DNA from: Telmatospirillum sp.
GTDB lineage: Bacteria; Pseudomonadota; Alphaproteobacteria; Rhodospirillales; Magnetospirillaceae
Length of the DNA stretch: 64,000 nt
Assembly: GCA_009712185.1 (NCBI GenBank)
Contig: WASQ01000018.1
Location: 1 to 64,000, forward strand
Direction: 5' to 3'
Of this stretch, positions 42,814 through 50,699 are shown piece after piece. The first letter of the stretch is position 1. Each line of letters opens with the position of its first letter. The position numbers and the translations under genes are program-made. The notes beneath the pieces were generated by a model, which searched no databases, was not told where the DNA came from, and worked only from the letters and a program-made list of their open reading frames with translations.

Positions 42814-43499
42814 TATCGGGCCAGGGCAGGATGGCACTGGCTCTTTCCGTGTTCGAGCCCGATGATGGTCTTCGTGCTGGCATGGAGCCGGCACGGAGAA
42901 CAGGGAGTTGGACCGGCTTGCCCGACATCGTGGCGACCGAGCCGCCGAAGCCCGGTGGCGACCGTTGGAATGATCTTCTGTCGTTGGTGGCCGACACTTC
43001 CGACAAGGAGGCATTTGCCCAGTTGTTCCGCCATTTTGCCCCTCGCGTCAAAGCCTACATGCTGCGCTTGGGAGTTGACGGCCCGGGGGCCGAGGAACTG
43101 GCTCAGGAAACGATGATTTCGGTCTGGCGAAAGGCCGGATTGTTCGATCCCCGGCGGTCCGGTGCGGCCACCTGGATTTTCACGGTCGCACGGAATCTCC
43201 GTCTGGACCGGCTGCGCAAGGAACGGCGGCCGTGTCTGGACCCGGACGACCCGATGCTGATCGGGGAGTCTCTTCCGGCCGCCGACGATCTTCTCGATTC
43301 CGGCCGAAGGGAATTGAAAATACGACAGGCGGTGGCCGCATTGCCCCCGGAACAGGCTGAGGTGATCGGCTTGTCTTTCTATGAGGATACGCCGCATGGC
43401 GAGATTGCCCAGCGGCTCAGGATCCCCCTGGGAACCGTCAAATCCAGGCTGAGGCTCGCCATGAAACGCATTCGCGCGCATTTGGGAGAGGAAGAGTGA
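42810..43499 (+). CDS. rpoE: ECF sigma factor RpoE (ChrR-partnered group)
   Basis: 229 residues. Sigma region 2 spans about 62-130 (FAQLFRHFAPRVKAYMLRLG, ELAQETMISVWRKAGLFDP, ATWIFTVARNLRLDRLRKER), and region 4 spans about 165-222 (LPPEQAEVIGLSFYEDTPHG, IAQRLRIPLGTVKSRLRLAM). The first 45 residues are an unusual extension; starts at 42831 and 42882 would shorten it. It overlaps the ChrR-like anti-sigma gene by 4 bp. In Rhodobacter this sigma directs the singlet-oxygen response, so a similar oxidative-stress role is inferred. Confidence 0.88.
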   Translation: MISGQGRMALALSVFEPDDGLRAGMEPARRTGSWTGLPDIVATEPPKPGGDRWNDLLSLVADTSDKEAFAQLFRHFAPRVKAYMLRLGVDGPGAEELAQETMISVWRKAGLFDPRRSGAATWIFTVARNLRLDRLRKERRPCLDPDDPMLIGESLPAADDLLDSGRRELKIRQAVAALPPEQAEVIGLSFYEDTPHGEIAQRLRIPLGTVKSRLRLAMKRIRAHLGEEE

Positions 43500-44143
43500 C
43501 CTGTCCCTCTTATCACCCGCCGGACGAGATGCTGATGGCCTATGGCACCGGTTCTCTGGACGAGGCCTCGTCTCTGTTGATCGCGACCCATCTGACCCTC
43601 TGTCGGCGTTGCCGGATCGAGGTGGAGCGAATTGAGGCGATGGGCGGCGGCCTGCTGGATTCCCTTGCTCCGGAATCCCTTTCCGAGGGAGCCCTGGCCC
43701 GGGTGATGACCCGGCTCGATGGCCCTCCGGCCCGGTCCCGGCCGCCGCAGACCGCTGCGGTTGCCGGCATGCCGGCGCCTCTATGGCCCTATATCGCCGG
43801 GGGTGTTGACGCCTTGCCATGGCGGCGCGTCGGACCCGGCATTCAGCAGGTGTTCGTGGCATCCGGACCCATTGCGCGTGCCCGGATGTTGCGGGTGGCT
43901 CCCGGTGTCGTCATCCCGCAGCACGGTCACGCGGCAGGCGAGATGACGATGGTTCTGCGCGGTGGCTTCGCCGATGCCGGTCAGACGTTCGAGATTGGCG
44001 ACATCGAGGTGGCCGGGCCGGAAACCATCCATCGGCCGGCATCCGATCCCGAGGAAGGTTGTCTTTGTTTGGCCGTCACGGACGGTCCCTTGAGACTGAC
44101 AGGGCTTCTTGGGCGGCTGCTCAACCCCTTTCTCGATTTATGA
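43496..44143 (+). CDS. chrR: ChrR-type zinc anti-sigma factor with C-terminal cupin
   Basis: 215 residues in two domains. The N-terminal zinc anti-sigma domain has His7, His32, Cys36 and Cys39 (HLTLCRRC), the ChrR metal ligands. The C-terminal cupin (about 110-205) has His143, His145, Glu149 and His179 (PQHGHAAGEMTMVLRGG, ETIHRP), the second zinc site. It would hold RpoE inactive until singlet oxygen or organic peroxide triggers its proteolysis. All known metal ligands are retained, so it should be functional. It overlaps the sigma gene. Confidence 0.92.
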   Translation: MTCPSYHPPDEMLMAYGTGSLDEASSLLIATHLTLCRRCRIEVERIEAMGGGLLDSLAPESLSEGALARVMTRLDGPPARSRPPQTAAVAGMPAPLWPYIAGGVDALPWRRVGPGIQQVFVASGPIARARMLRVAPGVVIPQHGHAAGEMTMVLRGGFADAGQTFEIGDIEVAGPETIHRPASDPEEGCLCLAVTDGPLRLTGLLGRLLNPFLDL

Positions 44144-44197
44144 GCCCCCGCAGGGACAGGGACCGCCGGTGACAATCATCGCGGAGAAATCGCCATC

Positions 44198-44338
44198 ATG
44201 CGGCTTGCCATGCAAAATGCCTTTCTACCGCTCACCGTCGTCCTGTTGATGGCGGGTCGGCAGACCGGAGCCGGTCGAACCCGGAACTGTCCGGATTGCG
44301 GCTATCGGGCACGCCCGAGGAGGCCGGGGCGGCCATGA
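44198..44338 (+). CDS. Possible 46-residue ORF between chrR and the SDR gene
   Basis: It starts MRLAMQNAFLPLTVVLLMAG, a hydrophobic stretch resembling a membrane anchor, then turns basic with a Cys pair (NCPDCGYRARPRR). GGAG lies 11 bp before the ATG and the stop overlaps the SDR start (ATGA at 44335-44338). Coupling and a ribosome site favour translation, but the sequence matches nothing I know and may be chance. Confidence 0.35.
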   Translation: MRLAMQNAFLPLTVVLLMAGRQTGAGRTRNCPDCGYRARPRRPGRP

Positions 44339-45063
44339 CCGGGCATGTCTGGATTACCGGAGCGGGATCGGGGATCGGCGAGGCCCTGGCGCTCGCCATG
44401 GCGGAACAGGGATGGCGGGTCATGGCGACCGGTCGCCGGTTCGAACCCCTTGCGGCGCTTGCCAGACGGCATGACGCGATCTCTCCCTGGCCCCTTGATG
44501 TCACCGACTGTGACGCCGTTTCGTCGGTCGTTTCCCGCATGCCCGCTCCGGATATGGCGATCCTGTGTGCCGGTACTCATGCGCCCACGCCGGCAGGGTC
44601 CTTCGATGCCGCAGACGTCCGGACCCTTGTCGAAACCAACCTGATGGGAACGGTCCATTGCGTCGCGGCCCTGCTTCCGGGGATGCTGGAAAGGGGGAGG
44701 GGGCGCCTCGTGCTGGTGGCGTCGGTGGCCGGGTACCGCGGCCTGCCGACGGCGGCCGGTTATTGCGCGGGAAAGGCCGGCGTCATCGCCCTCGCGGAGT
44801 CGCTTCGTCTCGATCTTGCCGGGTCCGGGATCGATATCCGCCTTGTCAATCCCGGATTTGTCGACACGCCCCTGACACGGAAAAACCCCTTTCCCATGCC
44901 CGACATCATCAGCGCGGAGACGGCGGCGGCCGCAATCCTGGATGGGTTGGGACACCCGGGGTTCGAAATCGCGTTTCCCAGGCGGTTCGCCTTTGCCATG
45001 CGCCTTTTGCGCCTGATGCCCGACCGCCTTTATTTCCCCCTGATCCGGCGCATAACCGGGTAA
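44335..45063 (+). CDS. Short-chain dehydrogenase/reductase
   Basis: 242 residues. The NAD(P)-binding motif is GAGSGIGE (about residues 8-15), followed by ATGRRFEPL, CAGTHAPTPAG and the active site Ser plus YxxxK in YCAGKAGVIALAESLRLDLA. The C terminus (AFAMRLLRLMPDRLYFPLI) is hydrophobic. It follows rpoE-chrR on the same strand, and SDR genes accompany this regulon in other alphaproteobacteria, so it probably modifies an oxidised lipid or carbonyl formed during photo-oxidative stress. Start at 44335; a TTG at 44296 is less likely. Confidence 0.88.
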   Translation: MTGHVWITGAGSGIGEALALAMAEQGWRVMATGRRFEPLAALARRHDAISPWPLDVTDCDAVSSVVSRMPAPDMAILCAGTHAPTPAGSFDAADVRTLVETNLMGTVHCVAALLPGMLERGRGRLVLVASVAGYRGLPTAAGYCAGKAGVIALAESLRLDLAGSGIDIRLVNPGFVDTPLTRKNPFPMPDIISAETAAAAILDGLGHPGFEIAFPRRFAFAMRLLRLMPDRLYFPLIRRITG

Positions 45064-45124
45064 TGCCAACTGGTGGCGACGGTCACCGGTCACCATGCCT
45101 TCTGCCGGTCCCGGCGGTTTTCTC

Positions 45125-45175
45125 CGAAACCCCCGGGTCCCCGTTCGTTATCCCTTCGCAGGACCGCGTTCACGT
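45125..45175 (+). repeat. Dispersed palindromic repeat, copy F (core only)
   Basis: TTTTCTCCGAAACCCCCGGG then TCCCCGTTCGTTATCCCTTCG: the conserved core of copy A without the flanking hairpin. It lies between the convergent SDR and DUF3833 genes and touches the last codon of the latter. Confidence 0.6.
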
Positions 45176-45706
45176 CTCCGTGGATTTCTTGAAAAACAAC
45201 GTGACCTCACCGATTTCGATGCCCCATTTCTTCACTTTGGCCCGATTGATGACGACGTCGTCGGGTTGCAGAAACATCCAGTCATCGAAGGAAACCCGCA
45301 AGGTTCCGTCTCCGACCTTCAGGTCCATGACATAGCCCCAGTTCAGTGCGTTGCCGGCGGATTCCCCGTCAGCGGCGCCGATCACGTCTTTTGCCGTTCC
45401 CTCATAACGGCCGTCCGGCCGCTTGCGGATGGTCCAGACGCGCTGGTCGGTCTCGCCGTCGCTGTAAAGGAAGTGTTCGTTCAGCACCAGCCGTTCGCCA
45501 TTCCAGTCACCCGAGATGTCGACTGTGAACTGACGTTTCACATTGCCGAAACGGTCCTGAAACAAACCCCAGGCTTTGGTCCGACCGGCGAAATAGTCCT
45601 CAAGCACGAATTTCGGCCGGGCGTCGGCGAAGTCGGCGGGTTTCATGGTCGAGCACCCCATCATCAGCGTGGCGAGGAAAAGCAGGAAGAGACGGCGAAG
45701 CTGCAT
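45170..45706 (-). CDS. DUF3833 lipoprotein
   Basis: 178 residues. A lipoprotein signal (FLLFLATLMMGC, Cys at about 18) is followed by the DUF3833 landmarks RPKFVLEDYFAGRTKAWGLF, DRFGNVKRQFTVDISGDWNG and KVKKWGIEIGEVTLFF. It is a lipocalin-like periplasmic protein often encoded with CFA-type methyltransferases and DUF1365 in oxidative-stress operons. It is the last gene of the five-gene minus-strand operon, 3 bp after the GPH transporter. Confidence 0.88.
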   Translation of the reverse strand: MQLRRLFLLFLATLMMGCSTMKPADFADARPKFVLEDYFAGRTKAWGLFQDRFGNVKRQFTVDISGDWNGERLVLNEHFLYSDGETDQRVWTIRKRPDGRYEGTAKDVIGAADGESAGNALNWGYVMDLKVGDGTLRVSFDDWMFLQPDDVVINRAKVKKWGIEIGEVTLFFKKSTET

Positions 45707-45709
45707 GGA

Positions 45710-47008
45710 TCAGGTCTCCGTCAGGCTGGTGATCCGTTGTTGAAGGGCCCGCTGGCGGATTTCGTCCAACGAAAATCCGCTTATGGCCAATGCGGCACCC
45801 AGTTTCAGAATGGCCGGCGCGCCGGCATAAAGCAGGCCCAGCATCGCCAGGGCCGGAGCGGAGTTTTCGCCGGTTGGCTGAAAACTGACGTGGGCGAGAA
45901 GCGGGAAGGCGATGCCGACGGCGAGGGCCAGCGCAAGCTTTCCCAGCAGACTCCATAAGGCGACGTAGAGCCCGGCCCGCCCGCCACCCCCCACTGCCGC
46001 ATGTTCATCGACGACGTCGGCAAGCATGGAGGCGGGGAGAGTGAGATCGGCGGCCAGGCCGAACCCCGTCGCGACACAGATCGCCAGGAACAGGCCCTGA
46101 TCCTTCGATCCGAGAAGGGCGGCCGGCGCGAAACAGATCGCCGTGACCATCAGAGACAGGCGCCAGGACCGGTGTTTGCCCAGTCGCCCGGCGATGGTCA
46201 GCCAGACGGGTATCCCAAGGATCGCGGCCACGAAATAAGCCAGCAGGAACAGGGGGGCCCGGTCCGGCCGGCCGACGCCGGCGCCGACATAAAGAACGAA
46301 CAGACTGGCGGGAAGGGCGTTCGCCAACGCATTCAGTCCCTGCGCCAGGATCAGGCGGCGGAACGGGGCATTGGCCGCCAATGGCCTCCAGGTGGATGGG
46401 TGGCGAGGGCGGGGCCGGAGAATACCATCGGGAACGAGCCTGACGGCCACCACTGTCGCCGCGACCAGAATTCCGGCGCAGACCAGGAACAGAAGGCACA
46501 AAAAACGGTCCGTCCGCAGCGGCAGCAGGGCCGGCGCCGTCACCGCCAACAGAATGCCAAGAAGCGAAAATCCCTCTCGCCAGGAGGCAATGCGGGTTCT
46601 GGTCGCATAGTCGTCAGACAGTTCAGCTCCCCAGGCCTGGTAGGGAATGGTCATCGTTGTCAATCCCAGGTAGAAAAGCCCAGCACTGACGACGAGATCA
46701 ACCGGTCCCGCTCCGAATCGGGGAATGAATAACAGCCAGCCGCCCAGGATCAGCAACGGCAGTCCGGCCAGCAGCCAGCGTCGCCGTACGGTCTGTCCCC
46801 CGCGATCGCAGGTCAATCCGACCAGCAGATCGGCGGCAAGATCGATCAGACGCGCCGCCGCCAGCGATGCGCCGGTGGCCGCCAGTCCCAGCCCCAGGTC
46901 CCCCGCATAGAAGGCCGGGATCTGCACATGCGCGGGAATTCCTAGGGCCGCCAGCGGCAGGGCCGGTAGGCCGTAAAGGTGCATCGGAACACGGTCCGAT
47001 CGTTCCAT
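45710..47008 (-). CDS. MFS transporter of the GPH (MelB-like) family
   Basis: 432 residues, 12 helices. It opens with LYGLPALPLAALGIPAHVQI, where LPALPLAALG-P is the GPH entry motif. LAAARLIDLAADLLVGLTCD carries the charged helix 2 residues, and YQAWGAELSDDYATRTRIAS is the conserved helix 4 region. Family members are cation-coupled sugar or lipid-related transporters (MFSD2-like relatives move lysolipids). It lies 4 bp from the methyltransferase gene, so a membrane-lipid role fits. It overlaps no neighbour. Confidence 0.85.
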   Translation of the reverse strand: MERSDRVPMHLYGLPALPLAALGIPAHVQIPAFYAGDLGLGLAATGASLAAARLIDLAADLLVGLTCDRGGQTVRRRWLLAGLPLLILGGWLLFIPRFGAGPVDLVVSAGLFYLGLTTMTIPYQAWGAELSDDYATRTRIASWREGFSLLGILLAVTAPALLPLRTDRFLCLLFLVCAGILVAATVVAVRLVPDGILRPRPRHPSTWRPLAANAPFRRLILAQGLNALANALPASLFVLYVGAGVGRPDRAPLFLLAYFVAAILGIPVWLTIAGRLGKHRSWRLSLMVTAICFAPAALLGSKDQGLFLAICVATGFGLAADLTLPASMLADVVDEHAAVGGGGRAGLYVALWSLLGKLALALAVGIAFPLLAHVSFQPTGENSAPALAMLGLLYAGAPAILKLGAALAISGFSLDEIRQRALQQRITSLTET

Positions 47009-47012
47009 CGGA

Positions 47013-48230
47013 TCAGTCCCGGCAAAGAACGAGATGACGGACGTCTACGGCCCCTGTCCGGAATCCGGCCCGGCAATAGGCCAGATAGAATTCCCAGAGG
47101 CGGCGAAATCTCGTGTCATAGCCGAGCCGGGCGATCTGATCCCAGGAGTGGCGAAAGGCGTGATCCCACCGCGCCAGAGTGCGTTCATAGTCCGCACCGA
47201 AACAGCGCGAGGTGGACAGGGTCAATCCGGCTCGGGCCGCTTCGGTGTCGAGAACGGTTGGCGACGGCAGCATGCCTCCCGGGAAAACATGCCTCTGGAT
47301 GAAGTCGCAGCCCTGCCTGTAACGGTCAAACCGGTCGTCGGCGATGGTGATGGCCTGCAATCCTGCTTTGCCGCCAGAAACCAGCCGGTCCCGAATGGTG
47401 CGGAAATACGTCGGCCACCAGCGTTCGCCGACGGCCTCGATCATCTCGACAGACATGACCCGGTCGAACCGTCCGCGAATATCGCGGTAATCCTCCAGAC
47501 GGATCTCCACCCTGTCCGACAGGCCGGCGGCCGCGATCCGATTGCTCGCGAAGGCGTGCTGTTCCCGCGACAAGGTGAGGCCGACGACGGTCACACCGAA
47601 GGAACGGGCCATGAGTTCGGCGAATCCGCCCCAGCCACAGCCGATTTCCAGTACGCGCATCCCCGGAACAAGTCCGACATCGGCGGCCAGGGCGCGGTAT
47701 TTGCGGTCCTGGGCCTCCGACAGAGAGTCGTCGGGACTGGCGAACAGGGCCGACGAATAGGTCATGCCAGGATCGAGCCATTGGGCATAGAAGGCATTTC
47801 CCAGGTCATAATGTGCGGAAATATTGCGGCGGCTCCCTCGCCGGCTGTTGTCATGCAGGCGGTGCCACAGGGTCAGCATCAATCGCAGAAAAGGATGGCC
47901 ATTCAATGCCCGGCCCAACGCCCTTTCATTGACATCGCCCAGTTCCAGGAGGCTGACGGGATCCGGGCTGTCCCAGTCTCCGTCGATATAGGACTCGGCG
48001 AAACCCACCGCGCCACCCAGGCCAAGACGGCGCAATGCCCGATAGCTGTTCAGGCGGAGAACGGCGCGGGGTCCGGGCTGCCTGCCGATGAAATGGCGTT
48101 TCGCGCCATCGGGCATGATCAGCATCAGCTCTCCCGCGGCGAGGCCAAGTCCCAGGACGGGGAGCGATTGTGAGGCCGTTTCGCCGTCGGGAGGGGCAAC
48201 AGCCGGAGTTTCCATACCGGACGCGTTCAT
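47013..48230 (-). CDS. Cyclopropane-fatty-acyl-phospholipid-synthase-type methyltransferase
   Basis: 405 residues. An N-terminal lipid-binding region (RHFIGRQPGPRAVLRLNSYR, FAESYIDGDWDSPD) precedes the SAM fold with VLEIGCGWGGFAELMARSFG and the CFA family blocks ISAHYDLGNAFYAQWLDPGM TYSSALF, SVEMIEAVGERWW and FIQRHVFPGG. It would methylate unsaturated acyl chains of phospholipids, forming cyclopropane or furan-precursor lipids. Start at 48230, overlapping DUF1365 by 4 bp; a longer frame lies inside that gene. It is part of the RpoE-type regulon. Confidence 0.92.
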   Translation of the reverse strand: MNASGMETPAVAPPDGETASQSLPVLGLGLAAGELMLIMPDGAKRHFIGRQPGPRAVLRLNSYRALRRLGLGGAVGFAESYIDGDWDSPDPVSLLELGDVNERALGRALNGHPFLRLMLTLWHRLHDNSRRGSRRNISAHYDLGNAFYAQWLDPGMTYSSALFASPDDSLSEAQDRKYRALAADVGLVPGMRVLEIGCGWGGFAELMARSFGVTVVGLTLSREQHAFASNRIAAAGLSDRVEIRLEDYRDIRGRFDRVMSVEMIEAVGERWWPTYFRTIRDRLVSGGKAGLQAITIADDRFDRYRQGCDFIQRHVFPGGMLPSPTVLDTEAARAGLTLSTSRCFGADYERTLARWDHAFRHSWDQIARLGYDTRFRRLWEFYLAYCRAGFRTGAVDVRHLVLCRD

Positions 48231-49006
48231 TGGGGTCCCCCGTTGTTGGCGAATGAGACAAAAGCGGCTGGCGGCGGTGGTTTTTTGTGGAAGGGGGCGC
48301 CTTTTCTCCACAGGCGGAAAGCTTCCCAATGGATGCCCCCCAGGATTTGAAAGGGCAGCAGGGAATAGCTCAGGGCGGCGCGCAACAGGTGGCGGTCCGT
48401 GAGCGGAACCCGTCGGGCCACATGGCTTGCCACCAGGATCGGCGCCCCGGTCGTGGCATCGGTCTCCCTGATGGAGAGAGAGAAGCGGTCGCCAGGGGGG
48501 CGTACGGAGAACGCGTAGTTGCCATTGGGGCCAATGAAGGGCGAAACATGGAACGCCTTGCCGGCGTGATGATGCAAGGTGCGCCGGCTGTCCTGCCCGG
48601 TCCGGATCAGATAGGCGTGGCGCTCTCCAAACGTATTGTGAACCTCGTAAAGGATGGCCTGAAGCGTTCCGTCGGAGTCGTGGCAGAACCAGGTGGCAAG
48701 GGGCGTGAACCCGAAACCGAGCACACGCGGGAACAGGTGGACAGCCACCTTGCCGCCGGAATGGGCGATGCCATGACGCGACAGCAGCGCGTCGATCCAG
48801 GCCCGTGGCGTCCCGCCTTCGCCAAGATCGGCATCGTTGACGGAGAACAGGTTGAAGCGGTTGCGGGAGAAGAGGCGCAGTCCCGGTTCCGGCATCTCGT
48901 CAATATCGAGAAGCAGCGACGCCACCCGATAAGTGAAACGATGCCCGACCGGCGACAACCGGTGATGCATCACCTGACCGAGATAAAGACAGGAACCGGT
49001 CATCAT
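48227..49006 (-). CDS. DUF1365 protein
   Basis: 259 residues. It starts GSCLYLGQVMHHRLSPVGHR FTYRVASLLLDIDEM, the DUF1365 opening, with RAWIDALLSRHGI, LFPRVLGFGFTPLATWFCHD and KAFHVSPFIGPNG NYAF further on. It always travels with an FAD amine-oxidase-like protein and a CFA-type methyltransferase, as here with 4-bp overlaps on both sides. The biochemical role is not established; participation in acyl-chain modification (furan fatty acid synthesis) is plausible. Confidence 0.92.
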   Translation of the reverse strand: MMTGSCLYLGQVMHHRLSPVGHRFTYRVASLLLDIDEMPEPGLRLFSRNRFNLFSVNDADLGEGGTPRAWIDALLSRHGIAHSGGKVAVHLFPRVLGFGFTPLATWFCHDSDGTLQAILYEVHNTFGERHAYLIRTGQDSRRTLHHHAGKAFHVSPFIGPNGNYAFSVRPPGDRFSLSIRETDATTGAPILVASHVARRVPLTDRHLLRAALSYSLLPFQILGGIHWEAFRLWRKGAPFHKKPPPPAAFVSFANNGGPQ

Positions 49007-50370
49007 GCGGGCCCCGCGGACGAGAGGGGCGGGTGTGGAGAGGGCGTTGCCGGTCGGGAAGCGGTGCCCTCTCCGCGCAGCGGCACCCCCAGCGATGAGG
49101 AGCAGCCCATGGAGGCTGCCACCTTAAGACCGGATGCGAACGCGTCCTCGTGGAAACCGTATCCGAAATAGGACCCGCAGAACCAGATCCGGTCCCGGCC
49201 CTGAATCTCCTCCAGGCGCTGTTGAGCGGACATGGCGGCCGCATCAAACATGGGGTGGTGATAGGTTTCGCTGGCGTGGACGCAGTCCGGTTCCCGGACC
49301 GGATTGAGCGTCACGAACAGCGGGATTCGCGTATCGATCCCTTGCAGCCGGTTCATCCAATAGGTGACGCAAAGCCGTCGGGCACCATCCGGCCCGCGTC
49401 GGCCGAGATAGTTCCACGATGCCCAGAGTTTTCGCCGTTTTGGCATCAAAGACGGATCAGAATGCAGAACCGCGAGATTTTCCTGGTAGAGGAACGAACC
49501 GAGCAGCGATCTCTCCTGGTCGGTCGGGGAGTCCAGCATGGCGAGCGCCTCGTCCGCGTGTGTGCCGATCACCACCCGGTCGAATCGTTCCTTTTGTCCG
49601 TCCTGTCGAAGCACCTCCACACCGGCAGGCGTCCGCCGAACCTGCGCGACCGGCGTGTTGAGACGCAGCGTCGCGCCGCTTTTTTCGAGAAGGCGTCCGA
49701 CGTAAGTCCGGCTGCCGCCGACGACGGTTCGCCATTGCGGCCGATCCACCAGTTGAAGCAGGCCGTGATTGACGCAGAAACGGACAAAACTCGCGGCTGG
49801 AAAGTCCATCATCGCGGAGGCGGGGGCCGACCAGATGGCTGCGGCCATCGGCAGCAGATGGTCCTCGATAAACGCGTCCCGGTAACGGTTCGCGGCCAGA
49901 TAGGCGCCAAGGCTTGGGCCCGCGTCGGGCAGCGAGAGCAGGTCCGGCGCATCCCGGTAGAACCGCAGGATGTCGCTCACCATGCCGAGAAAGCGGGGGC
50001 TGAAGAGATTTCTGCGCTGTCCGAACAATCCGGCGAGGTTGTCTCCGCAATACTCCAGGGCGCCGTCATCCAGCGATACACCGAATGACATGTCCGTGGC
50101 CCGGGTTTCGATGCGAAGAAAATCAAAAAGACGGATCAGATTGGGATAAGTCCGGCGGTTGTAGACGATGAAGCCCGTATCCACCGCGATCCGTTCCCCC
50201 GCTGGCCCGGTGATTTCGCGGGTGTTGGCGTGGCCGCCGGCGCGGTCGGCGCGTTCGAAAATGGTGACGGCGTGTTCCCTGGACAGGGCCCAGACAGCCC
50301 CCAAAGCTGCGGCGCCGGACCCGATCACGGCGATTTTCGCGCCGGGTGGCAGCGGCTGTGCTCCGGACAT
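49003..50370 (-). CDS. NAD(P)/FAD-dependent amine-oxidase-like oxidoreductase
   Basis: 455 residues. The dinucleotide-binding motif IAVIGSGAAALGAVWALSRE (14-33) is followed by IFERADRAGGHANT and VDTGFIVYNRRTYPNL, the pattern of the predicted oxidoreductases paired with DUF1365. The C-terminal FAD contact is IWFCGSYFGYGFHEDAFASG. It is the first gene of the five-gene operon and has an RpoE-type promoter 30 bp upstream of its ATG. It probably introduces unsaturation in, or oxidises, the methylated acyl chain. Confidence 0.9.
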   Translation of the reverse strand: MSGAQPLPPGAKIAVIGSGAAALGAVWALSREHAVTIFERADRAGGHANTREITGPAGERIAVDTGFIVYNRRTYPNLIRLFDFLRIETRATDMSFGVSLDDGALEYCGDNLAGLFGQRRNLFSPRFLGMVSDILRFYRDAPDLLSLPDAGPSLGAYLAANRYRDAFIEDHLLPMAAAIWSAPASAMMDFPAASFVRFCVNHGLLQLVDRPQWRTVVGGSRTYVGRLLEKSGATLRLNTPVAQVRRTPAGVEVLRQDGQKERFDRVVIGTHADEALAMLDSPTDQERSLLGSFLYQENLAVLHSDPSLMPKRRKLWASWNYLGRRGPDGARRLCVTYWMNRLQGIDTRIPLFVTLNPVREPDCVHASETYHHPMFDAAAMSAQQRLEEIQGRDRIWFCGSYFGYGFHEDAFASGLKVAASMGCSSSLGVPLRGEGTASRPATPSPHPPLSSAGPA

Positions 50371-50399
50371 CAGTTTCTCCCGTCTTCGTTGTCCTCCCC

Positions 50400-50428
50400 T
50401 TTTACGCCGGCAGCGTCAGGTTGGATCA
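50400..50428 (-). promoter_or_regulatory. RpoE (ECF11)-type promoter of the FAD/DUF1365/CFA operon
   Basis: On the minus strand TGATCC (50428-50423), 18 bases, then TAAAA (50404-50400). Both this and the promoter at 42451 read TGATCCAAC, so the same sigma factor should transcribe both ends of the block. The start codon of the oxidoreductase is 30 bp downstream. Confidence 0.78.
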
Positions 50429-50699
50429 CCGGAATTCGATCCGATTGACAGCGCCGTTTTTGAAGGGAGGGGGGCAGGGGCGTGGATGCCGTCCTTGTAC
50501 GAACCGGCGACATCCCCGCCTCCGCCACCCGCTGCCGCGCGTCACCGTTACTCGGAGGTCTGGTTGTGATGATGTTCTATCATGGGTTGCTGATGGATTC
50601 TCCGGCCAATTTCCGGGCGGCCAGTTCGGGATGGGCTTGCCATCTCAGAGGGGGCGTGTCTTTCTCGTCGGGATCCCATCCCGGAGACAAGGCAGAACC
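50429..50699. other. Divergent intergenic region
   Basis: About 270 bp between the RpoE-driven operon and the two-component operon. It should contain the promoter of the response regulator. The open frame crossing it is only an upstream extension of that gene. No repeat copy was seen. Confidence 0.4.

Noticed and set aside
43496-44143. Missing cupin partner for the MetRS-like protein
   Set aside because: This cupin is the C-terminal domain of a ChrR anti-sigma with all its zinc ligands, 24 kb away and under a different promoter.
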